Assembly (NCBI GenBank): GCA_903905455.1
Contig: CAIVGN010000144.1
Span: 1-62,301 of the forward strand
Direction: 5' to 3'
DNA: 62,301 bases
From: an uncultured Archangium sp.
GTDB lineage: Bacteria; Myxococcota; Myxococcia; Myxococcales; Myxococcaceae
Part shown: positions 8,227 to 16,300 of the stretch, one piece after another
Numbering within the stretch: position 1 is the stretch's first letter
How the letters are laid out: each line of letters opens with the position of its first letter
Made by a program: the position numbers and the translations under genes
The notes under the pieces: model-generated
What the model was told of the DNA's origin: nothing
Databases searched by the model: none
What the model saw: the letters and a program-made list of their open reading frames with translations, nothing else

Positions 8227-9443
8227 ACCTGCTCCAGCACCGCGATGCGCCGGCGGGGCTCGGCGACGTAGGGGTTCTTGGTGTCCCACGCGTAGCCCGC
8301 GAGGATCGAGCAGATCATCTTGCGGATCTCGGGCTGGGGCGAGGGGTGGAAGATGATCTTCTGGAAGGTGCCCGCGTACCAGGCCTCGACGAAGACGCGG
8401 AAGGCGTCGACGCCGCGGCGCAGCGGCACGGCGTACTCGGCGCTCCAGTCCACGTCTTCGCCGGACAGCTGCCGGTGGGCGCACTTCGCGGCGAGGCTCG
8501 AGGAGGTCAGCGCGATGGTCACGCCGGAGCTGAAGACCGGGTCGAGGAACTCGCCGGCGTTGCCCAGGAGCGCGTAGCCGGGGGCGCAGAGGTGCTTCAC
8601 GTTGGCCGAGTAGCCCTTGAGGGTGCGCGCCGGGGTGTCCCAGACGGCGTTGGCGAGGAGCTTGCGCAGGTTCGGGTCTTCGTTGACCAGCGTCTTGAGC
8701 TTCGTCATCTCGTCGCCCGGGTACTTCTCGAGGAACGCCGGCTCGGCCACCACGCCCAGCGAGCAGCGCCCGTCGGAGAAGGGGATGAGCCAGAACCAGA
8801 CGTCCTGGAACTCGGGGTGCACGGCCACGCGGATCTTGTTGCGATCGAAGCCGCTGCCCTGCGCGATGTGGTCTTCGATGTGCGTGAAGTACGCCTGCCG
8901 CACGGGGAACTGCGAGGGCGTCTCGAGATCCAGCAGCCGGGGCAGGAGCCGGGCAAAGCCGCTGGCGTCGAGGATGAGCTTCGTCTCGACCTGGTAGACC
9001 TCGCCCGCCTCCGAGCGCACGGTCAACTTCGGGGGACCGCTGACGTCGACGCTGAGCACCTCGTGGCGGTAGCGGATGTCCGCGCCCATGCGCTGGGCCG
9101 CGTCGGCCAGCACCTTGTCGAACTTGCCGCGCTGCACCTGGTAGGTCGAACCCCAGCCCTCGGTGAACTTGTCGCGGAAGTCGAACTGCGTGTGGCGATC
9201 CCCGCGCGAGAACGACGCGCCGTTCTTGTACTGGAAGCCAGCCTCGACGACGTCCTGCAGCATGCCGGCCTCTTCGAGGTAGGTCATGGTCTGCGGCAGG
9301 AGGCTCTCGCCGATGGAGAACCGGGGGAAGGTCTCCCGCTCGATGACCATCACCTGGTGGCCCTGCTTGCGCAGCAGCGCCGCGGCGACCGCGCCTGAGG
9401 GGCCTGCACCAGTGATCACGATTTCTGCTTGTTCGGTTCGCAT
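8217..9443 (-). CDS. flavin-dependent halogenase-like oxidoreductase
   Basis: A 408-residue FAD protein and first gene of the pigment operon. The N-terminal dinucleotide fold has GAGPSGA (12-18), followed by the GESLLPQ segment common to halogenases and geranylgeranyl-reductase-like enzymes. Two halogenase hallmarks are visible: a lysine in FQYKNGASF (Lys73), aligned by eye with the catalytic lysine, and the WxWxIP motif as WFWLIP (216-221). A second FAD motif, GNAGEFLDPVFSSGV, lies near residue 290. Such enzymes occur in xanthomonadin and flexirubin loci, where aryl heads are halogenated. A hydroxylase role cannot be excluded. The ATG at 9443 is preceded by GGGAGAG. It is transcribed divergently from the PAP2 gene, 75 bases away, where the operon promoter should lie. 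Confidence 0.82.
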   Translation of the reverse strand: MRTEQAEIVITGAGPSGAVAAALLRKQGHQVMVIERETFPRFSIGESLLPQTMTYLEEAGMLQDVVEAGFQYKNGASFSRGDRHTQFDFRDKFTEGWGSTYQVQRGKFDKVLADAAQRMGADIRYRHEVLSVDVSGPPKLTVRSEAGEVYQVETKLILDASGFARLLPRLLDLETPSQFPVRQAYFTHIEDHIAQGSGFDRNKIRVAVHPEFQDVWFWLIPFSDGRCSLGVVAEPAFLEKYPGDEMTKLKTLVNEDPNLRKLLANAVWDTPARTLKGYSANVKHLCAPGYALLGNAGEFLDPVFSSGVTIALTSSSLAAKCAHRQLSGEDVDWSAEYAVPLRRGVDAFRVFVEAWYAGTFQKIIFHPSPQPEIRKMICSILAGYAWDTKNPYVAEPRRRIAVLEQVCA

Positions 9444-9518
9444 GGGTTCTCTCCCGGGGGAAGCGCGTCTCTACACAAGGCGCGCCCTCGCTCCAAGACG
9501 CGGGTAGCCTTCTGGCAC

Positions 9519-10325
9519 ATGGTCACCTCGCTCGTCCTCGCCCTGCTCGTCAGTCAGGCAGCCCCGCACAAGTTGCGCTGGGAGCCCCGGGCCGATTTGC
9601 CGGTCACCGGGGCCCTGGTGACGGGGTGGCTGCTCTCGGAGTCGGTGTTCAAGAAGTCGCTGGCCGCGCCGGCCTGCCGGTGGTGCGAGACGAACGCCTT
9701 CGACAACACGGTGCGCAGCGTCTTCAACCCCAACCTGAGCCCCAGCCCCGACGGCCTGGCCGGGCCGAACGTCGCGAGCAACCTGGTGGGCTTCGTGGCC
9801 TTGCCGCTGAGCATGCTGGGCCTCGACGCCCTGCTCTCCTGGCGCGACGGGGTGTTCCTCGAGGCCTTCCCCGTCGACGCGCTGCTCATGGTCGAGGCCA
9901 CCTTCAGCGCGCTGGGCTTGAACCAGTTCGTGAAGTTCGCCGTGGGCCGGGGGCGGCCGTACACCGTGGGGGCGTCGCCGGAGCTGCTGGCCCAGGGGCA
10001 CGATCTCTCGGACAACAACCTCTCGTTCTTCAGCGGGCACTCCACGTTCTCGTTCGCGGCCGTGGCGAGCGCGGCGACCCTCGCCAGCCTGCGCGGGTAC
10101 CGCTACGCGTGGGTGCTGTGGGCGGTGGGCATTCCCATGGCCACTACCACGGCGATCCTCCGGCTGGCGGCGGACAAGCACTGGGCGACCGACGTGCTGC
10201 TCGGCTCAACCATCGGCCTGGCCACGGGCATCTTGATGCCCACCCTGCTGCACGGGCGGATTGGCCCCGTGGAGGCCCGCTTCACCCCCACCGGCGACGG
10301 GGTGTCGGTCTCGGGTCGCTTCTGA
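9519..10325 (+). CDS. PAP2-family membrane phosphatase
   Basis: Membrane phosphatase of the PAP2/type 2 phosphatidic acid phosphatase family, 268 residues. The three catalytic motifs are complete: K139-x6-R146-P147 in KFAVGRGRPY, SGHS at 172-175, and R215-x5-H221-x3-D225 in LRLAADKHWATDV. The N-terminal 15 residues look like a signal peptide; hydrophobic helices lie around 85-100, 118-138 and 180-210. Members remove phosphate from lipid phosphates such as undecaprenyl pyrophosphate or phosphatidylglycerophosphate on the outer face of the inner membrane. Substrate is not shown by sequence. The lspA gene follows 45 bases later in the same direction. Confidence 0.88.
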   Translation: MVTSLVLALLVSQAAPHKLRWEPRADLPVTGALVTGWLLSESVFKKSLAAPACRWCETNAFDNTVRSVFNPNLSPSPDGLAGPNVASNLVGFVALPLSMLGLDALLSWRDGVFLEAFPVDALLMVEATFSALGLNQFVKFAVGRGRPYTVGASPELLAQGHDLSDNNLSFFSGHSTFSFAAVASAATLASLRGYRYAWVLWAVGIPMATTTAILRLAADKHWATDVLLGSTIGLATGILMPTLLHGRIGPVEARFTPTGDGVSVSGRF

Positions 10326-10370
10326 TCGGCGGTAGACGTGCCGGGAACACCGTGGCAAGTGGCGGGTTCG

Positions 10371-10889
10371 ATGGTCATGCGCCGCCTCCCCGTGTTCCTT
10401 TCGGTCTTCATCGGGCAGGTCGTGCTCGATCAGTGGACCAAGCAGCTCGCCACCGCCTCGCTGAAGGGGACGCCCGCGCACTCCTGGCTGGGGGACGTCT
10501 TCCGGCTGCAGTACGCGACGAATGACGGCGCGTTCCTCTCGCTGGGCTCGAACCTGCCTCCGCAGGCGCGCTACTGGGTGCTGACCATCGGCGTGGGCGC
10601 GCTGTTGCTGGCGCTGTGCATCTACGCGCTGGGGAGCAAGAAGCTCGACCTGGTGCAGGTGGGCTCGTATTCGCTCATCGCCTCGGGCGGCTTCTCGAAC
10701 TGGATCGATCGCGCGCGCTTCGAAGGCAGCGTGGTGGACTTCATGAACATGGGCATCGGCTCGCTGCGCACCGGCGTGTTCAACGTGGCCGACCTCGCCA
10801 TCCTCGGCGGCATCGGGGTGTTGTTCGTGCAGGGCTGGCGCGAAGAGAAGAAGCAGAAGGCGCTCTCGGCGCTGGCCGAGAAGAAGTAA
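10371..10889 (+). CDS. lspA: lipoprotein signal peptidase II
   Basis: Inner-membrane aspartyl protease that cleaves the signal peptide from lipidated prolipoproteins, 172 residues. Family motifs are present: VLDQWTK in the first membrane helix, the YATNDGAFLSLG loop, GGFSNWIDR, VVDF with catalytic Asp123 and FNVADLAI with catalytic Asp141. Four membrane helices can be seen. The start is uncertain: GTG at 10338, ATG at 10371 or ATG at 10377; I use 10371 because the membrane helix begins soon after. The window encodes several lipoproteins (DUF3261, A2M, Big_2 protein) that would be substrates. Confidence 0.93.
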   Translation: MVMRRLPVFLSVFIGQVVLDQWTKQLATASLKGTPAHSWLGDVFRLQYATNDGAFLSLGSNLPPQARYWVLTIGVGALLLALCIYALGSKKLDLVQVGSYSLIASGGFSNWIDRARFEGSVVDFMNMGIGSLRTGVFNVADLAILGGIGVLFVQGWREEKKQKALSALAEKK

Positions 10890-10901
10890 CCCGCCCTCCC
10901 C

Positions 10902-13304
10902 TCACCGCCGAACGACGTACTTCACGGAGTCGATCAGCGCCCCGCTCCGGTCGCGCACCTCGAGCACGTGCGCGCCCTGGGTCGCAGGCACGCGCCCCGC
11001 GAACGGGGGCTCGAGTTCGAGCAACCGTGCCCCGTCGACGTAGACCGCGAGCGGAGCCAACGAAGGCGCGGCACGCACCCGCACCGGGATCGCCTGGTCT
11101 CCGAGGGGGAGATCCGAGATCAGCAGGAACTCGCCCCCCGACGCGGGATGCAGCACGCGGGCCTTCTCGCCCGACTCGTTGCCCAGGCAGGAGGCCGAGA
11201 GCCACGGTTCGCGGCTCAGGCCCTCGTTCTTCGCCCAGTCGTAGAAGTCGAGGCCGAGATCCGAGAGCCGCCCCTGCGCTGCCGCCAACTGGAGGCACTT
11301 CTTCTGCAACTCCGCAGACAGCGAGGCCGACAGCTCCCCGTGCATCTCGCAGCGGTGCTGGGGCGCGGTGCCGTCCATGAACAGCTCTTCCATGGCCGCG
11401 GGACAGCTCGGCCCGGCGAGGTGGCCTGAGAGCGGGCAGATGCTGGCCGAGACCAGGCCCTCCCGATTCACCAGCGGCTGCGGCGTCACCCCGTGCATCG
11501 CCCGCGTCATCACCCGCTTGAAGATCGGCCCGGCGCCGGTGATGCCCGAGACCTGGATCATCGGCGTGCCGTCGAAGTTCCCCGCCCAGACGGCGACGGT
11601 GCGCTCCTTCGTGAACCCCACCGTCCAGTTGTCGGAGTAGCCCTTCGAGGTGCCGGTCTTCGCCGCGGCCGGGAATGGGAGTCGCAGCGCGTTGTCCACG
11701 CCGAAGGCCCGGGCGCGCGCGGCGTTGTCGCTCAGGATGTGCGCGATGAGGTTGGCGGCGTGGCTTTCGGCGAAGCGGCGCGGCTTCAGCTCGCGGCGCA
11801 GGGGGAGCTCGCGACCGTCGGCGGTCCAGGCGTGGAGGATCGGGATGATCGGACGAACCAGACCTCCCCGAGAAAAGCCCGAGTACGCGCGGGCCGCTTC
11901 CCAGATGGACACCTCGCCGTTCCCCAGCGCGAGCCCCAGGCCGTAATGCTCGGCCCCGCTCTTGAGCGAATCGAAGCCCGCGCGGTGCAACACGTCGAGC
12001 GAGTTCCCCAGGCCCACGTCGTCCGCCACCCGCACCGCGGGCACGTTGTACGAGTTCGCCAACGCCTCACGTGCGCGCACCGGGCCGTGCAGGCGGCGGT
12101 CGTAGTTCTTCGGGGTGTAGGCGCCCTTGGGGGCGTTGAAGGCGGTCTCGAGATCCGGGATCACCGTCGCCGGCGTGTACCCACGCGTGAAGGCCTCGGC
12201 GTAGATGAAGGGCTTGAGCGCGGAGCCCGGCTGACGCCGCATCTGGATGCCGTCGTTCTGGCCCCCGATGGCGCCGTTGAAGAAGTCCGCCGAGCCCGCG
12301 TAGGCGAGCACCTCGCTGGTCTCGTTGTCGAGCACGAGCACCGCGGCGGAGGTCACGCGGCGCTCGGTGAGGTGAGCGATCTCTTCCGCGACCTGGGCTT
12401 CGACGTCGGGTTGCAGGTGCGGGTCGAGGGTGGTCTCGATCACCGCCGCCTGGGAGAGACCCCAGCGCTCGAGGTGCGCGGCGATGAACTCCACGAAGTG
12501 CGGGGCGCGGAAGGTGGCCGCGAAGGTCGTGAGGTCCAGCGGCTCGGCGCGGGCGGAGGCCACCAGGTCCGGGGTCGAGAGGTGCGTGTGCTCGAGGCGG
12601 TCGAGCACCCAGGAGCGACGGGCGTCGAGGCGCGCGGCCTTGCGGAAGGGATCGTAGGCCGTGGGTCCCCGCGGAAGGGACGCGAGCATCGCCGCCTGGC
12701 CCAGGGAGAGGTGCTGCGCTCGCTTGCCGAAGTAGAGCTGCGAGGCCGCTTCGAGCCCGAAGGTGTTGTTCCCGAAGGGCACCCGGTTCAGGTACTGCGT
12801 GAGGATCTCGGACTTGGAGAGGTGCGCTTCGAGGCGCAGCGCCCAGAGCGCTTCCTGGGCCTTGCCGAGGATGGTTCGCTCGCGCGGGATCAGGGCGCGG
12901 GAGAGTTGTTGGGTGATGGTCGAGCCTCCGGCGACCACGTGCCCCGCGCGGAGGTTTTGCTTGAGGGCCCGGAGGATCGAGATCGGGGAGACGCCGACGT
13001 GGGTGGGGAAGCGGTGATCTTCCGCGGCCAGGAACGCGGCTTGGACCTGGAGTGGGATTTCGGACGCGGTCAGTGGGGTCGAGCGACCGTCGGCGGTGCT
13101 CCGGAGTTCACGCAGCAGGTTGTGATCGCGATCCAGGATCTTGACCGAGGTGACCGGCCGGTAGTCCAGCAGATGCGGCGGGAGCGGCGCCGCGATGAAC
13201 GCCGCGATGGGGATCAGGGGTAGGAGAAACAGGAGGCGATAGTGGGGCCCCTCACCCCGACCCTCTCCCCTCTCGAGGGGAGAGGGAGTCTTCGGTCCCT
13301 TCAC
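10902..13304 (-). CDS. pbpC: penicillin-binding protein 1C (bifunctional, A2M-linked)
   Basis: Bifunctional peptidoglycan synthase of the PBP1C class, about 800 residues. After one membrane helix comes a GT51 glycosyltransferase (AEDHRFPTHVGVSP with the catalytic Glu, then GGSTITQQLSR), a transpeptidase with SALK in PGSALKPFIY, SYN in ANSYNVPAV and KTG in AAKTGTSKG, and a C-terminal BiPBP_C beta domain (last ~85 residues). In other Proteobacteria this gene follows the alpha-2-macroglobulin gene, as here. The only start that links to it is a GTG at 13304 overlapping the A2M stop as GTGA; translation would then run through a palindromic repeat (13248-13286), giving an odd N-terminus. A later non-AUG start is possible. 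Confidence 0.9.
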   Translation of the reverse strand: MKGPKTPSPLERGEGRGEGPHYRLLFLLPLIPIAAFIAAPLPPHLLDYRPVTSVKILDRDHNLLRELRSTADGRSTPLTASEIPLQVQAAFLAAEDHRFPTHVGVSPISILRALKQNLRAGHVVAGGSTITQQLSRALIPRERTILGKAQEALWALRLEAHLSKSEILTQYLNRVPFGNNTFGLEAASQLYFGKRAQHLSLGQAAMLASLPRGPTAYDPFRKAARLDARRSWVLDRLEHTHLSTPDLVASARAEPLDLTTFAATFRAPHFVEFIAAHLERWGLSQAAVIETTLDPHLQPDVEAQVAEEIAHLTERRVTSAAVLVLDNETSEVLAYAGSADFFNGAIGGQNDGIQMRRQPGSALKPFIYAEAFTRGYTPATVIPDLETAFNAPKGAYTPKNYDRRLHGPVRAREALANSYNVPAVRVADDVGLGNSLDVLHRAGFDSLKSGAEHYGLGLALGNGEVSIWEAARAYSGFSRGGLVRPIIPILHAWTADGRELPLRRELKPRRFAESHAANLIAHILSDNAARARAFGVDNALRLPFPAAAKTGTSKGYSDNWTVGFTKERTVAVWAGNFDGTPMIQVSGITGAGPIFKRVMTRAMHGVTPQPLVNREGLVSASICPLSGHLAGPSCPAAMEELFMDGTAPQHRCEMHGELSASLSAELQKKCLQLAAAQGRLSDLGLDFYDWAKNEGLSREPWLSASCLGNESGEKARVLHPASGGEFLLISDLPLGDQAIPVRVRAAPSLAPLAVYVDGARLLELEPPFAGRVPATQGAHVLEVRDRSGALIDSVKYVVRR
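13248..13288. repeat. palindromic REP-like element at the pbpC start
   Basis: Ten-base perfect arms CCCTCTCCCC (13261-13270) and GGGGAGAGGG (13277-13286) with loop TCTCGA, preceded by CTCACCCCGA. The plus strand reads as LTPTLSPLEGRG, a peptide signature of a palindromic repeat widespread in high-GC bacterial genomes. It lies between the A2M stop and the PBP1C membrane helix. It may act as an mRNA hairpin that limits pbpC translation. Confidence 0.75.
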
Positions 13305-16300
13305 TTCTGGGTGACCGTGGTCGGGAGCTCGACGGTGAGCGTGCCACCCTCGCTGCGTCCCCAGACTTCCGGCTCGTACATCAGCTCGCCCCGCGCGGGC
13401 TTCATCACGAAGACACCCGGGGTCGTGGCGCGCGCCACGAAGCTCGTCACGTGCACGCCGGGAGGCAGGTGGTCCGCGAAGATCACCACCCGGCTGTCGC
13501 GCATCTCCACGTGGTTGAAGGGACTCCAGAACCGGTACATCCACGGGTTCACCGGGCCTTCTTCCGCGTCACCCGACTCGCCATCCGCGCCACCCTCGGC
13601 GTCGTAGCCCATGCCCCGCTGCTCCTCGTCCGGTGAGCGCGCCAGCTTCGCGGTGGTGGCCAACGAGGTGTCGACCGGCTCGAGGCCCGCAGGCAACGGC
13701 ACTTCGAAGGCCGCCCAGTGACGCTCCTGGTTGGTCCCGATGCGCACGCGAATCCGCACCAGGTCACCCGCGTAGAACTTCGTCGACTGCCCCCCGCCCG
13801 CGTACGGCTCGAACCAGCGCTGCACGAAGAGCCCGCTGTCGAGGGACTTGGTGGGCATCTCCTTCGGCGCGTACTTGAGCAGCGCCGAGTAATAGAGGAC
13901 GCCCGCCCCTTCCTTCTTGAAGGTCAGCTTCTGGTCCGCGCCCTGCGCCTTGGCGAGGAGCTCCTTCATCGAGACCGTCTTCACCTCGGTCTTCATCGAG
14001 CGGCCCTTGAAGGCCTGGCTCATGAGCTCGCCGGTGCCCATGGCGAGGGTGGCCTTGAAGTCCGGGGTGTCCTTCTCCTTGGTGCGGATCACCTGGGTGA
14101 GGCCGATGAGCGACCACGCGGCTTCCTGGGTGCTGCGCCAGTCACCGTCACCCTGCCGCACGCCGGTGAGGTACTTCGCCATCTTCCCCACGTAGGGGTG
14201 ATCGGGCGAGATGTCGGTGAGCGCCTGCAACACCACGCCGGTGGTGCGCGTGTCGGAGTTGAACAGCGTCGCGTAGGTCTCGCTCTGCACCTCGGCAAAC
14301 GAGATGCCCTTGGGCGACTCCTTGGCGTTGTTGAGGATCTCCTGCAGCAGCGCGTTGGCCTGCTTGCGATCGCCGCCACCGACGAACATCGCGTTGGCCA
14401 GCAGCGCCTTGCTGAAGAGCGAGAGCTTGTCGCGCCGCGCGTAGAACTCGCCGTAGCTCGAGGGCTTCGGCTTCTTCATGCGCGCCAGCACGTAGCTGGC
14501 GAAGACCCGCGTCTCGTCACCGCAGTACAGCTGGGTCCAGCAGCCGCCGCAGTTCCCACCGACGACGTTGCCCAGGTACTTCTCGGCGCGGGCGAGGCGA
14601 TCGGCGGGCACTTCGAAGCCGACCTCCTTCGCGCGGGCCAGGGCCATGGTGGCGTAGGTGCTCGCCCACGGATCGCTGCACATCGAACTGGGCCAGTAAC
14701 GGAAGCTGCCGTCGCTCTCCTGCAGCGAGAGGATGCTCTTCACCGTGGAGGCGATGACCGCGTCGGGGTCCTTCTTGTCGGCCACGTCGAGCGTGGGGAA
14801 CAGGTAGGTGTTGATGAGCGCGTTCATCTCGTCGTTCGCCGCCGCCTTCTTCGGGTTGCGCGAGGGCCAGGGCACGCCGAACTGGCCGGCGATCTCGCGG
14901 AGCGCGATGAAGGGCACGAGGCGCGAGGACTGCTGCTCGAGGCACCCGTAGGGGTACTCGATGAGCTGCTGGAACCCGCGATCGAAGCCGCCCAGCGAGG
15001 TGGACGACATCGACACCGTGAGCCCGCCGAGATCCTCGTACACGTCCTTCGGAGGCACGATGCCCTCCACGCGTACGTCGGTGGTGTCGCCATAGGTGGC
15101 CACCGCGTCGGTCTCGACCGGGAGCTCGATGGGCAGCTTCTCTTCCACGCCGTCGTTGGCCCCACCGCCGCTCGCCTTGAAGCGGAACGTGGTGATGCCG
15201 GGACGCACGGCCTTGAAGCCGAAGCGCACTTCCTTCGGGTTGCCCTCGGTGATCACCACCTTCTGCTCGGCTGCGCCGGTGAGCTCTGCGCCCCCCGACA
15301 CGCTCGCGGTGACCGTCACTTCACCCGCGGAAGCGCCGTGCGAGTGCACCACCACGCCGGCCTCGAACACGTCACCGACCCGCGCGAAGCGAGGCAGCGC
15401 GGGCAACGCCATCACCGGCTTGTTGACCTGCAGGCTGGTCTCGCCGCTGCCGAAGCGATCGCTCTGCGTCACCACCACGGCCATCACCCGGAACGCGGTG
15501 AGGTTGTCGGGCAGCGGGAACGAAGTCGTCGCCACGCCGTCCTTCAGCTCGAGCGTGGGGTTGAAGAACACGGTCGTCTTGAACTGGTTGCGGAAGCCAC
15601 CACCCGAGCCGTCACCGCCACCACCACCGGCGGCCTCACCCTTCTCTCCATACGAGCGCTTGCGCACCAGGTGGAGCAGCGGCTCGCCCAGGCGCATGGA
15701 CAGCGCGCGCTCGGGGAAGATGGAGGCGATGGGATCGGGCACGGTGTACGCGGTCAGCCGCAACACGGCCTCGTCGACCACGTAGAGCGTGACCTCGCCG
15801 CTCGCGGGCTTGCCGGCGGCGTCCTTCACGTCGAGCGACACCTTGACCGTCTCGCGCGGCTGGTAGTCCTTCTTGTCCGTCTTCACGCTGACCGCGAGGC
15901 GCTTGGTCTTCTTCTCCACGTTCAGCTTCACGAGGCCGATGCGCGCGTTGGGGCGGCCGGGATCGTCACCGGTCTCGATGCCGCCGTCCTTCACGCGGGG
16001 GCGCATGATGAGCACGCCGGCGAACACGTTGGGCACCATGTCCTCGGTGATGGGCACGTCGACGGTGACCACCGAGCCCTTGAGGTCCACCAGTTGCCGC
16101 GAGAGCACGCCTTCGCGCTCGACGGTGAACATGGCCTTCGCCTCGGGGTACGGCGACTTGATGAGCACCTTGGCGATGTCACCCACGTCGTAGCTGGTCT
16201 TGTCGGTGATGAGTTCCACGCGATCGGTGTCGGTGCGCTGCCAGGCGACCCACTCGTTGCCCGTGGCGTAGACGCCGAGCGACGCGCTGTGCTGCCGCCC

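Noticed and set aside
9444-9518. A clear promoter pair for the pigment operon and the PAP2 gene
   Set aside because: The 75-base gap must hold promoters, but no convincing -35/-10 pair could be picked by eye.
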